Source: Ferrimonas lipolytica (GTDB taxonomy: Bacteria; Pseudomonadota; Gammaproteobacteria; Enterobacterales; Shewanellaceae). Taken from it: a stretch of 64,000 bases of DNA. Each line of letters begins with the position of its first letter. The first letter of the stretch is position 1. The notes below the pieces were generated by a model that saw nothing but the letters and a program-made list of their open reading frames with translations, did no database searches and had not been told where the DNA came from. Shown piece after piece: positions 8,419-19,838 of this stretch. The position numbers were made by a program, and so were the translations under genes. Location: contig NZ_CP051180.1 in NCBI RefSeq assembly GCF_012295575.1, positions 1,488,001 to 1,552,000 on the forward strand, read 5' to 3'.

Positions 8419-10227
8419 TTATTTCAGCAGCGCCGAAGCACCAATACCCGGGCTAGCTAACATGGTGCGGAATTGCGCGAATAGATCTCGTCCAGTACCG
8501 AAGTCATTAGACGACAAGTCTGGCGTTGTTACCTGGCGAGTGGCAAGTACGTCGTCGGTAACCATTAGGGTAATGTCACCACTAACCGCATCGACACGAA
8601 TGATATCGCCCTGCTCTACCTTAGCCAGTAAGCCGCCATTGAGTGCTTCTGGGCTGACATGGATGGCCGCAGGCACCTTACCGGATGCACCAGACATTCG
8701 GCCGTCGGTGACCAAGGCCACCTTAAAGCCTCGGTCTTGCAATACTGCCAATGGTGGCGTTAATTTGTGTAGCTCTGGCATTCCGTTTGCCTGTGGGCCT
8801 TGGTAACGTACAACCACAATGCAATCTTTATCAAGTTCACCGGCCTTAAAGGCGCCATCTAGCGCGTACTGATCTTCAAAGATAACCGCTGGTGCCTCAA
8901 TAACGCGGTGTTGCGGCTCAACTGCAGACACCTTCATTACCGCACTACCTAAATTACCTTGCAGCAATTGCATACCACCAGTTGTTTGGAATGGGTTGTC
9001 TATTGGACGTAAGACTTCTTCATCACCGGAAGTTGCTGGGCCTTGCAGCCACTGAAGCTCACCTTCCACCAGCGCAGGGGTTTTACAGTAGAGGTCTAAG
9101 CCTTCACCAACGGACGTCATTACATCATCGTGAATTAAACCACCTTGACGTAGCTGTGACATCAAGAACGCCATACCACCAGCTTGGTGGAAGTGGTTGA
9201 TGTCGGCGTGACCGTTAGGATAGATGCGTGCCAGTAATGGCGTAACTTCAGACAGCTCGGCGAAATCTTGCCAGTCAACGATGATGCCAGCAGCGCGTGC
9301 CATTGCGACAAGGTGCATGGTCAGGTTAGTTGAACCACCGGTTGCTAGCAGAGCGACAATGCCGTTTACCACCGACTTTTCGCTATAGATATCAGCCATC
9401 CGACCTTTACCCTGTTGCGCCAAACGACATACTTGCTTTGCAGCGGCATCGGTCAAGGCATCACGTAGGGGATCATTTGGTGAAACAAAGGAGGAACCAG
9501 GCAGCTGCAGCCCCATCGCTTCAATCACCAACTGATTTGAGTTAGCAGTGCCGTAGAAAGTACAGGTACCAGGGCTGTGGTATGAGGCAGACTCTGCTTC
9601 AAGTAACGCCTCTTCGCCCAACTCGCCTTTGGCAAACTGCTGGCGAATCGCCGCTTTTTGTTTATTAGGCAGACCTGAGGACATCGGTCCAGCTGGTACA
9701 AATAACGTAGGCAGGTGGCCAAAGCTGAGCGCACCGATGGTTAGCCCTGGTACAATCTTATCGCAGATCCCCAGTAGTAACGTGCCATCAAACATGTTGT
9801 GCGACAGGCCAACGGCAGTCGCCATGGCAATGACTTCACGGCTCATCAAGCTCAGCTCCATTCCCGGCTGGCCTTGAGTAACCCCGTCGCACATCGCCGG
9901 AACACCGGCAGCTACTTGCGCGACACTGCCGACTTGACGGCAAGAAGCCTTAATGGACTCAGGGTAAGTCGCATAGGGCTGGTGTGCAGATAGCATGTCG
10001 TTGTAGGCGGTGATAATGCCGACATTAGATTTATTTAGTTGTTTCAGATCTTGCTTATCACTACCAACGCAACCGGCAAAACCGTGGGCTAAGTTACTGC
10101 AAGACAGCTGGCCTCGCAGCGGCCCATCTTGTTCCTGCTGCGCCATACGAGCCAAGTAGTCAGCACGGGTCGCAACACTGCGTTGAATGATTCGATCGGT
10201 AATTTTCGCAATCGTAGGGTGCGTCAT
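8419..10227 (-). CDS. edd: 6-phosphogluconate dehydratase
   Basis: Converts 6-phosphogluconate to KDPG with a 4Fe-4S cluster; IlvD/Edd family. About 602 residues from the ATG at 10227, which overlaps the pgl stop (TAATG) and has a GGAG upstream; the longer ORF would need a TTG start at 10242. Conserved features include MCDGVTQGQPGMELSLMSRE, the cluster-region cysteines, SPGTCTFYGTANSNQ, GGSTNLTMHL and the C-terminal VTDGRMSGASGKVPAAIHVSPEA segment. Third gene of the Entner-Doudoroff operon. Confidence 0.97.
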   Translation of the reverse strand: MTHPTIAKITDRIIQRSVATRADYLARMAQQEQDGPLRGQLSCSNLAHGFAGCVGSDKQDLKQLNKSNVGIITAYNDMLSAHQPYATYPESIKASCRQVGSVAQVAAGVPAMCDGVTQGQPGMELSLMSREVIAMATAVGLSHNMFDGTLLLGICDKIVPGLTIGALSFGHLPTLFVPAGPMSSGLPNKQKAAIRQQFAKGELGEEALLEAESASYHSPGTCTFYGTANSNQLVIEAMGLQLPGSSFVSPNDPLRDALTDAAAKQVCRLAQQGKGRMADIYSEKSVVNGIVALLATGGSTNLTMHLVAMARAAGIIVDWQDFAELSEVTPLLARIYPNGHADINHFHQAGGMAFLMSQLRQGGLIHDDVMTSVGEGLDLYCKTPALVEGELQWLQGPATSGDEEVLRPIDNPFQTTGGMQLLQGNLGSAVMKVSAVEPQHRVIEAPAVIFEDQYALDGAFKAGELDKDCIVVVRYQGPQANGMPELHKLTPPLAVLQDRGFKVALVTDGRMSGASGKVPAAIHVSPEALNGGLLAKVEQGDIIRVDAVSGDITLMVTDDVLATRQVTTPDLSSNDFGTGRDLFAQFRTMLASPGIGASALLK

Positions 10228-10934
10228 TATTTTTGACTCCAATAAACGTCGACCGGCGTTTTGTGCTGATTGAGCACCGCTCTTATCGGCATTTGAGTTG
10301 TATCGGTGTGAACCAAAGCTTGCTCGAGAACCTGTTGCTTGGATTCTCCAGCAATATGTAGGTAGATCTGACGAGCATTAAGTAAAGCACTCAGGCTCAG
10401 CGACAATCGAGCGTGCGGAGCGGTGGTTGGATGAACAGCTACCAGCAATTGCTCAGTTGCCATCGCCAGTGTTAGTTGTTCTGAACAGGGAAATAATGAG
10501 GCAGTATGACCATCGTTACCCATTCCCAACACAATCACATCAAATGGCTTAGGGAAATGTGACAGCTTCTCAGCAACCAGTGCGATACCAGCTTCTGGGG
10601 TTGAGTCACTGCTGACCAATCCACTAAAGTGCGCTGATGCCGCCTTACCTTGCAACAGGTGTTGGCGAACTAAGCGTTCATTACTTTCTGGATCATCAGC
10701 CGGTAACCACCTTTCATCTGCCAAGGTAATAAATACCTGTGCCCACTCAATGCCAATGTTGCTCAAACGACGAAACAACGGCAGTGGGGTACTGCCACCA
10801 CTAACCACTAACGAGGCTCGGCCACGGGCATCAATAGCCCGTTGCAGATCGGCGGCAATCTTACTCGCCAGCACATCGACTAAATCAGTGCTGTACTCAA
10901 AAGGTTTAAATACTGGCATCGCTATTGTGGTCAC
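10227..10934 (-). CDS. pgl: 6-phosphogluconolactonase
   Basis: Hydrolyses 6-phosphoglucono-lactone to 6-phosphogluconate; Pgl/DevB (NagB-like) type. About 235 residues from the GTG at 10934. That start is chosen over the upstream ORF start because GGGAGGAG lies just ahead of it and it follows the zwf stop by 2 bp. Motifs: VVSGGSTPLPLFRRL near residue 40, ADERWLPADDPESN (about 75-90) and the GMGNDGHTASLFP active-site loop (about 140-152). The order zwf-pgl-edd-eda makes a complete path from glucose 6-phosphate to pyruvate. Confidence 0.95.
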   Translation of the reverse strand: MTTIAMPVFKPFEYSTDLVDVLASKIAADLQRAIDARGRASLVVSGGSTPLPLFRRLSNIGIEWAQVFITLADERWLPADDPESNERLVRQHLLQGKAASAHFSGLVSSDSTPEAGIALVAEKLSHFPKPFDVIVLGMGNDGHTASLFPCSEQLTLAMATEQLLVAVHPTTAPHARLSLSLSALLNARQIYLHIAGESKQQVLEQALVHTDTTQMPIRAVLNQHKTPVDVYWSQK

Positions 10935-10936
10935 GA

Positions 10937-12409
10937 TTACTCCTCCCAAGAGCGTCCATCGCGGGTTATTAATGCAACCGAAGCAACCGGTCCCCAAGTA
11001 CCTGCCGGATAATTTTTAGGCGGTTCGCCGGCGTTACTCCAAGCATTAATGATCGAATCACACCAACGCCACGCATTTTCTACCTCATCACGGCGAACAA
11101 ACAGCGCCTGATTGCCCATCATGCACTCAAGCAACAGTCGCTCGTAAGCATCAGCGATACGTTCATTCTTGAAGGTATCACTGAATGATAGATCCAACTT
11201 AGTTGTTTGGAGGCGGGTAGTCTGATCAAGCCCGGGGATTTTATTCATCATCTGGATCTCAACGCCTTCATGGGGTTGCAGACGAATGGTCAGCTTATTC
11301 GGTGGCAGTTGACGGTAATTTTCGCGATAGAGGTTATGTGGCGGGTTCTTAAAGTGAACCACAATCTCGGAATGCTTGGTTGGCATCCGTTTACCAGTCC
11401 GAAGGTAGAACGGCACGCCAGCCCAACGCCAATTATCGATATCAACCCGAATGGCTACAAAGGTTTCAGTGCCGGAACCACAATTGGCGTCTTGCTCTTC
11501 AAGATAGCCAGGAACCTGACCTCCTCGGAGATAACCGCCGGTGTATTGGCCACGAACCGTAGTATCGTAGACATTTTCCTGGTTAATTGGCCGTAACGAC
11601 TTTAATACCTTCACTTTCTCGTCACGAATTGAGTCGGCTTTAAGGTCAACCGGCGGATCCATCGCCACTAAAGACAACACTTGCAGCAGATGGTTTTGGA
11701 CCATATCCCGCATTTGTCCTGCTTCGTCGAAGTAGCCCCAGCGCCCTTCAATACCAACCTCTTCGGCTACGGTAATCTGCACATGATCGATGGTTCGATT
11801 ATCCCACTTCGATGCAAACAACGAGTTTGCAAAGCGTAGTGCAATCAAGTTTTGTACTGTTTCTTTACCAAGGTAGTGATCAATACGATAGATCTGGTTC
11901 TCATTGAAAAACTCAGCTACTTGATTGTTGATCACCTGGCTAGAATTGAAGTCGCTGCCGATAGGTTTCTCTAACACAACGCGAGTATCGTCTTTGATAA
12001 GGTTATTGTGTTTAAGGCAACGACAGATGTCACCATAGATAGAAGGAGGAGTTGCGAAGTAGTTAACCATGACGTTATCGGCATTAAGATGGCTCGCCAA
12101 CTCGGCATAACCTTCCGGATCGATAAAGTCTGTCCCATAATAAAATAGTCGTTCGCTGAACTGGTTCCAACTTTCCTCGACTAATGGTTCCTTTAGGAAC
12201 GTCTCTAACGCTTCCTTAACGATGACTTGGTATTCATCTTGCTCTAGCTTTTGCCTTGCAATGCCGACAATACGGGTCGACTCATGCAACAGCCCTGCGC
12301 GATCCAGTTGATACAATGCCGGAAGCAACTTCCGCCGGGCCAAATCACCACGAGTACCAAATAGTACAAAGTCACAAGGTTTATTAGATAGATCGGAAAT
12401 AGATGCCAC
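10937..12409 (-). CDS. zwf: Glucose-6-phosphate 1-dehydrogenase
   Basis: Oxidises glucose 6-phosphate with NADP (or NAD), feeding the Entner-Doudoroff and pentose-phosphate routes. 490 residues, usual length. The Rossmann start [17 protein letters not shown] (about 18-34) and the signature RIDHYLGKE with catalytic His are present, as is the C-terminal beta-sheet domain. It starts with GTG preceded by GGAGAGGG. It is the first gene of the operon and has a HexR-type palindrome 36 bp upstream of its start. Confidence 0.97.
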   Translation of the reverse strand: MASISDLSNKPCDFVLFGTRGDLARRKLLPALYQLDRAGLLHESTRIVGIARQKLEQDEYQVIVKEALETFLKEPLVEESWNQFSERLFYYGTDFIDPEGYAELASHLNADNVMVNYFATPPSIYGDICRCLKHNNLIKDDTRVVLEKPIGSDFNSSQVINNQVAEFFNENQIYRIDHYLGKETVQNLIALRFANSLFASKWDNRTIDHVQITVAEEVGIEGRWGYFDEAGQMRDMVQNHLLQVLSLVAMDPPVDLKADSIRDEKVKVLKSLRPINQENVYDTTVRGQYTGGYLRGGQVPGYLEEQDANCGSGTETFVAIRVDIDNWRWAGVPFYLRTGKRMPTKHSEIVVHFKNPPHNLYRENYRQLPPNKLTIRLQPHEGVEIQMMNKIPGLDQTTRLQTTKLDLSFSDTFKNERIADAYERLLLECMMGNQALFVRRDEVENAWRWCDSIINAWSNAGEPPKNYPAGTWGPVASVALITRDGRSWEE

Positions 12410-12444
12410 TGCCCTCTCCTTAAACGGAATGTTTCAGCTACCGA

Positions 12445-12459
12445 TGTAATTTAACTACA
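12445..12459. promoter_or_regulatory. HexR operator upstream of zwf
   Basis: TGTAATTTAACTACA, matching the known HexR palindrome TGTAATwwwATTACA with one arm mismatch. It lies 36 bp before zwf in the zwf-hexR divergent gap. Known biology: HexR represses central carbon genes and releases DNA on binding KDPG, an intermediate of this operon's pathway. Confidence 0.8.
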
Positions 12460-12655
12460 TTTAAATGAAAAAGTGCGTTGGAAGCAAGACCTTATACAAC
12501 GGATTACTAGCAAACTTTCAGCTTTGTTTGTAAGATAGCCACAACTTAAGCTTAAACAAGCAGTTGGAAATCGTTGTCGGTTATGATTATTGAGTTCAAC
12601 GCTGACTCGACAATCATCTTCTGGCGAATGATATTGAATGTGAGTCACTACAACT

Positions 12656-13510
12656 ATGAATACAATCGACAAGATTCAAAAGAACCTCGCCAACTTCAGT
12701 AAGTCTGAACGAAAAGTGGCAGAAGTAATCCTTGCTGAACCACAAGTCGCTATCCAATCAAGTATCGCTACGTTGGCAAAAATGGCCGACGTTAGTGAGC
12801 CTACCGTTAACCGTTTTTGCCGTCGTTTAGACACCAAAGGCTTTCCTGATTTTAAACTGCACTTAGCGCAAAGCTTGGCCAATGGAACTCCTTACGTTTC
12901 ACGCCATGTAGAATCTACCGATAGCCCAGAATCCTACACTTCCAAAATCTTTGAGTCGTCGATGGCTGCGTTAGACTCAGCTAAGCAATCCATCGACACC
13001 CACGTAGTAAATCGTTCGGTTGACCTGCTTACTCAGGCAGGACAAATCTACTTCTTTGGACTTGGCGCTTCATCTGCTGTTGCTCGAGACGCACAAAACA
13101 AATTCTTCCGTTTCAATGTCCCGGTTACCTGTTTTGACGACCCGCTAATGATGCGCATGAGTTGCATCAACGCCCGCGAAGCTACCGTAGTTGTGCTGAT
13201 CTCACATACCGGCCGCACCAAGTCGCTGGTGGAGATTGCTAAACTGGCACGGGAAAACCATATCCAAGTTATCGCACTTACCACTAAGGATAGTCCGCTA
13301 GCTCATGAAGCGACGTTAGCAATCACTATGGATGTGCCCGAAGATACTGATCTTTATATGCCAATGGCATCGCGACTGGCACAAATGGTAGCCATTGATG
13401 TACTGGCTACCGGCTTTACTCTACGTCGAGGGTTGCGCTTCCGTGACAATCTCAAGCGAGTTAAAGAAGCATTGCGTGAATCACGTTTCGACAAAAATAC
13501 CTCGTTATAA
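12656..13510 (+). CDS. hexR: HexR, RpiR-family central-carbon regulator
   Basis: 284-residue repressor/activator. An N-terminal RpiR HTH (residues about 1-77; MADVSEPTVNRFCRRLDTKGF) is followed by a SIS sugar-phosphate-binding domain (about 120-255; FFGLGASSAVARDAQNKFFR, LISHTGRTKSL). Family knowledge: binds KDPG and controls zwf, edd-eda, pyk and other glycolytic/gluconeogenic genes in gammaproteobacteria. It sits between zwf (divergent) and pykA, the same arrangement as in E. coli. A hairpin without T-tract (13523-13542) follows the stop. Confidence 0.95.
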   Translation: MNTIDKIQKNLANFSKSERKVAEVILAEPQVAIQSSIATLAKMADVSEPTVNRFCRRLDTKGFPDFKLHLAQSLANGTPYVSRHVESTDSPESYTSKIFESSMAALDSAKQSIDTHVVNRSVDLLTQAGQIYFFGLGASSAVARDAQNKFFRFNVPVTCFDDPLMMRMSCINAREATVVVLISHTGRTKSLVEIAKLARENHIQVIALTTKDSPLAHEATLAITMDVPEDTDLYMPMASRLAQMVAIDVLATGFTLRRGLRFRDNLKRVKEALRESRFDKNTSL

Positions 13511-13623
13511 TCACATCTATGACAGCGGCAAGTACGCTTGCCGCCACACTATCAGATTTGCCAACTAAACTAATTAAAATAAGATACCTGCATTGCAGCT
13601 AGCGCAGTCTAACGTCACCATTT

Positions 13624-13638
13624 CGTAAGTTTTTTACA
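13624..13638. promoter_or_regulatory. Weak HexR-like site upstream of pykA
   Basis: On the minus strand TGTAAAAAACTTACG matches 11 of 15 positions of the HexR consensus, about 57 bp before pykA. Plausible because pykA is a known HexR target in Shewanella-like bacteria, but the match is imperfect. Confidence 0.35.
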
Positions 13639-13694
13639 TTATTGACTTTTACTTTCAACTTTAGTCCAGTTGAACCGGTATAACGGAGAGCAAG

Positions 13695-15131
13695 ATGCTT
13701 AGAAGAACCAAAATCGTCACTACTTTAGGTCCAGCAACCGATCGTGATGGTAATCTCGAAAAGATCATTTTGGCAGGTGCAAACGTCGTTCGGATGAACT
13801 TTTCACACGGCAGTCCGGAAGATCACATTAGCCGCGCTAACGACGTGCGCGAACTTGCAAAAAAACACGGCAAACATGTTGCTATCTTAGGGGATCTGCA
13901 GGGTCCTAAGATCCGCGTATCGACCTTTAAAGATGGTAAAATTCAACTCGCTATTGGCGATAAGTTTTTGCTCGACTCGGATTTGGGTAAAGGCGTCGGT
14001 GATCAACATCAAGTCGGTCTGGACTACAAAGAGTTACCTAAAGATGTTGTACCTGGTGATATCTTGATGCTCGACGATGGCCGAGTTCAGCTGCGAGTAG
14101 AACGAGTCGACGGCAACAAGGTCTACACCTCGGTTACGGTTGGTGGCCCTCTGTCTAACAACAAAGGTATCAACAAGCTTGGCGGAGGCCTTTCTGCTCC
14201 AGCGCTAACTGAAAAAGACAAAGCCGACATTCTAACCGCCGCTCAGATCCAAGTTGACTATTTAGCTGTATCGTTCCCACGTACCGGAGCCGATCTTGAT
14301 TATGCTCGTAAGCTGGCTGCTGATGCAGGTTTGTTTGCTGGCATTGTTTCAAAGGTTGAACGTGCTGAAGCGGTTGCTGATGAAGCTGCAATGGACGATG
14401 TAATTAAGGCCTCTGACGTGGTAATGGTAGCCCGTGGCGATCTCGGTGTTGAGATTGGTGATCCTGAGTTGGTCGGGGTTCAAAAGAAACTGATCTCCCG
14501 CTCTCGTCAATTAAACAAGGTGGTGATTACTGCGACCCAAATGATGGAGTCGATGATCAGCTCGCCAATGCCAACTCGCGCTGAAGTTATGGATGTGGCA
14601 AACGCCGTTCTTGATGGCACTGATGCGGTGATGTTATCTGCTGAAACCGCTGCCGGTGACTTCCCTGAAGAAACGGTAATGGCAATGTCTAAGGTTTGTT
14701 TGGGCGCCGAGAAACACCCAAGTGTTACCGTTTCGAAACACCGTCTTGATGATTCATTCTCCGGTACCGAAGAAACAGTAGCGATGGCGACAATGTACGC
14801 CGCTAACCACCTACCGGGTGTTAAAGCTATCGTCGCATTGACCGAATCTGGTACCACTCCTAAATTGATGAGCCGCATTACCTCGAATCTACCAATCGTT
14901 GCGTTAAGCCGCCATCAAGAGTCGCTTAACTGCATGGCACTGGTTCGTGGTGTTAGCCCAGTACACTTTGATTCAACTCAGTACTCTGGCGATGCCGTCG
15001 CCAGCGCCGCTTTAGAAGCGGTAAAGGCTACCGGCATTATCGGTAGTGGCGACTTGGTTATCGTGACCATGGGTGACAGCATGGAAACCGTAGGCGGCAC
15101 CAACACTTGCAAAATTGTTACCGTAGCCTAA
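13695..15131 (+). CDS. pykA: Pyruvate kinase II
   Basis: Converts phosphoenolpyruvate and ADP to pyruvate and ATP. 478 residues. It follows the E. coli PykA sequence closely along its whole length ([20 protein letters not shown] at the N-terminus), distinguishing it from PykF. Active-site segments include [12 protein letters not shown], the lysine in [23 protein letters not shown] and [14 protein letters not shown] precedes the ATG. It ends in a strong terminator. The neighbourhood zwf/hexR/pykA is conserved and links Entner-Doudoroff output to pyruvate. Confidence 0.97.
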   Translation: MLRRTKIVTTLGPATDRDGNLEKIILAGANVVRMNFSHGSPEDHISRANDVRELAKKHGKHVAILGDLQGPKIRVSTFKDGKIQLAIGDKFLLDSDLGKGVGDQHQVGLDYKELPKDVVPGDILMLDDGRVQLRVERVDGNKVYTSVTVGGPLSNNKGINKLGGGLSAPALTEKDKADILTAAQIQVDYLAVSFPRTGADLDYARKLAADAGLFAGIVSKVERAEAVADEAAMDDVIKASDVVMVARGDLGVEIGDPELVGVQKKLISRSRQLNKVVITATQMMESMISSPMPTRAEVMDVANAVLDGTDAVMLSAETAAGDFPEETVMAMSKVCLGAEKHPSVTVSKHRLDDSFSGTEETVAMATMYAANHLPGVKAIVALTESGTTPKLMSRITSNLPIVALSRHQESLNCMALVRGVSPVHFDSTQYSGDAVASAALEAVKATGIIGSGDLVIVTMGDSMETVGGTNTCKIVTVA

Positions 15132-15160
15132 GTAAATGAGTTAGTTGTTCCAAATTAACA

Positions 15161-15185
15161 AAGCCCGCATCTGCGGGCTTTTTTA
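15161..15185 (+). terminator. pykA terminator
   Basis: AAGCCCGC-ATCT-GCGGGCTT stem followed by TTTTT, 30 bp after the pykA stop. Confidence 0.9.
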
Positions 15186-15253
15186 TGCTTTAAGTTAACT
15201 GCAGTGGTACAAATAAAGGTAGTTTCACTACTCATGCGAATAAATATATAAAA

Positions 15254-15545
15254 GGCTGTGTACCAATTAAGTGTTGTTCTTTCTAATAAAGTTAAAGCAC
15301 TGGCTAGGCGAGTCGCGAGACAAAGAAGAAAGCACTACCGCTATTGATCTTCTGCCGCATTGGAGCAGTCGAGCGAAGGGTTTTGGACAGCGACCTAATG
15401 CAAGGGGATTGCAAAGGGGGCGAAGCTCCCCCTTTTGCATACAAGAATGTGCCGTCGTCTCCGCGACATAGCCCCTTAAGAGTACTGCAATCGGTACAGC
15501 CGAAGGCTTGATATAAACCTCAACACTTAACTGTGTGACACAGCC
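15254..15545 (+). mobile_element. MITE-like repeat, copy A (full length, 292 bp)
   Basis: Non-coding element with inverted ends: left GGCTGTGTACCAATTAAGTG, right end reading GGCTGTGTCACACAGTTAAG on the opposite strand. Flanks ATATAAAA (15246-15253) and ATAAAAAA (15546-15553) match 7/8, as expected of a target duplication. The right end abuts the A-tract of the serS terminator hairpin. It holds an internal G5/C5 hairpin near 15411-15438. The 66-codon ORF inside is not conserved in other copies. Five related copies are in the window (17140, 36478, 40004, 45536, 48888). Confidence 0.85.
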
Positions 15546-15546
15546 A

Positions 15547-15577
15547 TAAAAAAGGGAGAAGCTAACAAGCTTCTCCC
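15547..15577 (-). terminator. serS terminator
   Basis: GGGAGAAGC (15554-15562) pairs with GCTTCTCCC (15569-15577). On the minus strand a T-tract follows, at whose end MITE copy A is inserted. Confidence 0.85.
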
Positions 15578-15596
15578 TTCAATTCTGTAACCGGTA

Positions 15597-16940
<1,344 letters not shown>

Positions 16941-17036
16941 CTACCTAAATAAAAGTCCTCAACAGGAATTCCATATTGTTAAGCGATTTTATCACAGAAA
17001 GCATGATGCATACATCACGACGACCGGTGCGTCGCC

Positions 17037-17549
17037 TCACATATATCCAATCGCCAATGGCATTTGCGCGAGTATAAATATTGAGACAATCACAGCGACT
17101 GCAATCGGCTCTGCCCCGCTAATAACAACGATAACAAATGGCGCTATCGCAGTTGAGTGTTGAGGTTTACATTAAGCCTTCGGCTCTACCGATTTCGGTG
17201 TTTTTGGGGACGATGTCGCGGTGGCGACGGCACATTCTTGGGCTTTGTCGTAGTTAGCTGTTGAGATTTACCTCAAGCTTTTGGCTGTGGTGTTTGAGAG
17301 GCTCGATGTCGCGATGCCGACCGCAGATTCTTGTATGCATTAGCGGGGAGCTTCGCCCCCTTTGCAATCCCCCCTTGCCTTAGGTCGCATTCCAAAACGC
17401 TTCGCTGGACTGCTTCAATGCCGCAGAAGAACAACACTTAGTGGGTAAATAGCCTAACAAATGGGCGCCAATAGCTGGGAAAGTTATTGTTGCCATTGCG
17501 CTTAACGCCCAGCAACAGAATAACCGCGCGATAAAGTTGAAGCCGCTTA
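17037..17549 (-). pseudogene. Possible membrane-protein remnant split by MITE copy B
   Basis: If the MITE (17140-17454) and one copy of its 8-bp target duplication are removed, the minus strand reads one open frame from the crcB end to a stop at 17037-17039: about 31 codons upstream (including RAVILLLGVKRNGNNNF) join about 35 codons downstream (FVIVVISGAEPIAVAVIVSI, FILAQMPLAIGYM). The downstream part is strongly hydrophobic, like a transmembrane helix. No start codon is evident before the crcB stop, and another frame of the upstream part is also hydrophobic, so this may be a truncated gene end or chance. Not assignable to a family. Confidence 0.3.
17140..17454 (-). mobile_element. MITE-like repeat, copy B (315 bp, degenerate, internally duplicated)
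   Basis: Flanked by a perfect 8-bp direct repeat TAACAAAT (17132-17139 and 17455-17462). Ends are degenerate: GGCGCTATCGCAG at left and AAATAGCC at right. The terminal segment of about 95 bp occurs twice in tandem (from about 17149 and from about 17243), each with a CTTCGGC/CTTTTGGC block and a GATGTCGCG block. It keeps the internal GGGGAGCTTCGCCCCC hairpin core. Opposite orientation to copies A and C. Confidence 0.8.
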
Positions 17550-17924
17550 CTAGGTATTGGAAGCGATAAAGTGCTGACCCAGTGCAACCATAGCCAGACA
17601 GATCGCAACATTGAGGACAATATTTAGCCCTGCTTTAAGCCAATCACCCGCCTGAAACAACAATAGTGACTCGTTGGCGAAGGTTGAAAAGGTGGTTAGT
17701 GCGCCGAGCATTCCGACACCAATAAAAGCTTTAACGCTAGGGGGTAAATCGGTACTCATCGACAGCGCGTACAGTGCGCCCATTAGCAACGAACCTAAGC
17801 AATTAACAATCAAGGTGCCGTATGGAAAAGTAGTGCCGAACAAGCGTAGCGCCAATAGCGAAGCACCGTAGCGAAGGCTCGCTCCAATGGCGCCACCGCA
17901 TGCTACCGCAATCAGATTATTCAT
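17550..17924 (-). CDS. crcB: Fluoride exporter/channel CrcB (Fluc)
   Basis: 124-residue, four-helix dual-topology fluoride channel of the inner membrane. Signature segments are present: [11 protein letters not shown] near the N-terminus, [15 protein letters not shown] (about 39-53) and [15 protein letters not shown] with the conserved TTFSTF loop. The start overlaps the end of rarA by 8 bp, so it is the last gene of the ftsK-lolA-rarA-crcB operon. No fluoride riboswitch is seen, consistent with co-transcription with housekeeping genes. Confidence 0.93.
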   Translation of the reverse strand: MNNLIAVACGGAIGASLRYGASLLALRLFGTTFPYGTLIVNCLGSLLMGALYALSMSTDLPPSVKAFIGVGMLGALTTFSTFANESLLLFQAGDWLKAGLNIVLNVAICLAMVALGQHFIASNT

Positions 17925-19245
17925 AGCGTTTTAGCTCGCTGGTTTGATTTAACTGTTGCAGACGCTCCAGCTTATCGCTGATCTTCTTTTCCAAGCCGCG
18001 ATCGGTTGGTTGGTATAACTTTACTCCAGCTAATGCCTCAGGTAGATATACTTCGCCAGCGGCGTAGGCCCCCTCTTCCAGGTGGGCATAGCGGTAATCC
18101 TCACCATGGCCCATTTCTTTGAGAAGCTTAGTTGGTGCATTACGCAGGTGGGTCGGCACCTCCAACTCAGAGGTATCTTTAGCCAGTTGAACGGCGGCAC
18201 CAAAGGCGGTGTAGACGGCATTACTTTTCGGTGCACAAGCACAATAGATCACCGCTTGTGCGATCGCACGTTCGCCTTCACCGGGGCCAACACGATGGAA
18301 GCAATCCCACGCATTAAGGGCAACCTCCATCGCGCGCGGATCTGCATTGCCAATATCCTCCGATGCGATCGCAAGTAACCGGCGAGCAACATATAAAGGA
18401 TCACCGCCACCGGCAAGTATGCGGGCGTACCAATACAGAGCACCATCAGGGTCACTGCCACGAACCGATTTATGAACCGCCGATATTAGGTCGTAGTAGT
18501 GATCGCCTTTGTTATCGAAACGTGCCACGGGCTCGCCGGCTACTTCAGCAAGCTGCGCTACGGTTAAGGTTTTGTCGTCAGTTAGTTCTGCCATCATCTC
18601 GAGCAGGTTAAGCGCCCGTCGTGCATCGCCATCAACATGCTTGGCTAATGCCAATGCTACATCATCTCCAACAACCAGCTGTTCCTTGCCTAAGCCGCGT
18701 TGTTTATCGTCAAGCGCCTGCTTAATGATCTGGACTATTTCATCAACAGTAAGCTTTTTGATTAGGTGCACCCGCGCCCTCGACAACAGTGCATTATTCA
18801 CTTCAAACGAAGGATTCTCTGTTGTTGCACCGATAAAAATGACGGTGCCGTCCTCGATATGCGGCAAAAATGCATCCTGTTGCGATTTATTGAACCGATG
18901 AACTTCGTCAACAAACAATAATGTGCGCCGCCCATGCATCGACGCCACTTGTTTGGCTTGGTCAATCGCGGCGCGGATCTCTTTTACCCCAGAGGTCACG
19001 GCGGAGATCCGTTCAACGTGTGCATTACAGCTGCTGGCAACAATCTCTGCCAATGTAGTTTTACCAGTTCCTGGAGGTCCCCAAAGTAACATCGAGTGCG
19101 GTCGCCCCGCCTCGAGTGCTCGGCGCAGCGGCTTTCCCTCTTGCAATAAGTGAGTTTGACCGATGTATTCACCCAGATCTCGGGGACGCATGCGTGCAGC
19201 CAATGGCCGAAAATCCGGCGCAAAATCAAAACTCATGCTGCTCAT
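17917..19245 (-). CDS. rarA: Replication-associated recombination protein A (MgsA/RarA AAA+ ATPase)
   Basis: 442-residue AAA+ ATPase that acts at stalled replication forks. Walker [13 protein letters not shown] (about 56-67), Walker [21 protein letters not shown] (about 109-128), sensor 1 [15 protein letters not shown], then the C-terminal helical lid and tetramerisation domain. Its ATG at 19245 overlaps the lolA stop (TAATG), and its end overlaps crcB. The lolA-rarA-serS neighbourhood is widely conserved in gammaproteobacteria. Confidence 0.95.
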   Translation of the reverse strand: MSSMSFDFAPDFRPLAARMRPRDLGEYIGQTHLLQEGKPLRRALEAGRPHSMLLWGPPGTGKTTLAEIVASSCNAHVERISAVTSGVKEIRAAIDQAKQVASMHGRRTLLFVDEVHRFNKSQQDAFLPHIEDGTVIFIGATTENPSFEVNNALLSRARVHLIKKLTVDEIVQIIKQALDDKQRGLGKEQLVVGDDVALALAKHVDGDARRALNLLEMMAELTDDKTLTVAQLAEVAGEPVARFDNKGDHYYDLISAVHKSVRGSDPDGALYWYARILAGGGDPLYVARRLLAIASEDIGNADPRAMEVALNAWDCFHRVGPGEGERAIAQAVIYCACAPKSNAVYTAFGAAVQLAKDTSELEVPTHLRNAPTKLLKEMGHGEDYRYAHLEEGAYAAGEVYLPEALAGVKLYQPTDRGLEKKISDKLERLQQLNQTSELKRYE

Positions 19246-19838
19246 TAGTGGCGCTGGTCATCAATAAATGTGCCATCGGGGGTAACGAAGTCAAAATTAA
19301 TCACTTCGCTAATCTCACTCGAGAAGTCAGTTAATGTCATCAGGGTACGGTTACCCTGCCCGTCAATTAACTGCATTGTTTCTATCGCATCACCAGCAAA
19401 ACAAACCTTCATCTCAATGCCAGCTTGAACGGCACTTCTTAGCTCGAAGCAGTCACCATGGGCGGTCACTTGCCACTGTGCCCATAATTCGGGGTCACGG
19501 CTGGACAACAACGGCAGCGGTGTTTGCTGCAGAACATCATCAATGGCGCTGATGGTTACTTGTTCAACGAATGGATCGAAATACCACACCGAGTCACCGT
19601 CAGAAACTAAGAGCAGTTCGTCAGGATCAAGTTGTTGCCAGTGAAATTTAAGTGGCGCTTTCATCGCTACCGAACCAGTACTTTGCTGCACTAGTTGGTT
19701 ATCAAAATCGAAGGCTTGTTGGCTAAAACTGGCACTAAACTGAGGAACCTCAGCCAACTTAGCTTGTAGTTGTTCTGCACCAATATCTGCCAATGCTACT
19801 GCTGGCAGCATGGCCAACAAGGGTAAATGTTTAATCAT
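19245..19838 (-). CDS. lolA: Outer-membrane lipoprotein carrier protein LolA
   Basis: 197-residue periplasmic chaperone carrying lipoproteins from LolCDE to LolB. Signal peptide [17 protein letters not shown]; mature part begins [20 protein letters not shown], as in the family, with the half-barrel strands ([32 protein letters not shown]) behind it. The start overlaps the ftsK stop by 8 bp and the stop overlaps rarA, so translation is probably coupled. Confidence 0.93.
   Translation of the reverse strand: MIKHLPLLAMLPAVALADIGAEQLQAKLAEVPQFSASFSQQAFDFDNQLVQQSTGSVAMKAPLKFHWQQLDPDELLLVSDGDSVWYFDPFVEQVTISAIDDVLQQTPLPLLSSRDPELWAQWQVTAHGDCFELRSAVQAGIEMKVCFAGDAIETMQLIDGQGNRTLMTLTDFSSEISEVINFDFVTPDGTFIDDQRH

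Noticed and set aside
15271-15471. 66-codon ORF inside MITE copy A
   Set aside because: Not preserved in frame in other copies and no ribosome-binding site; the element is non-coding.
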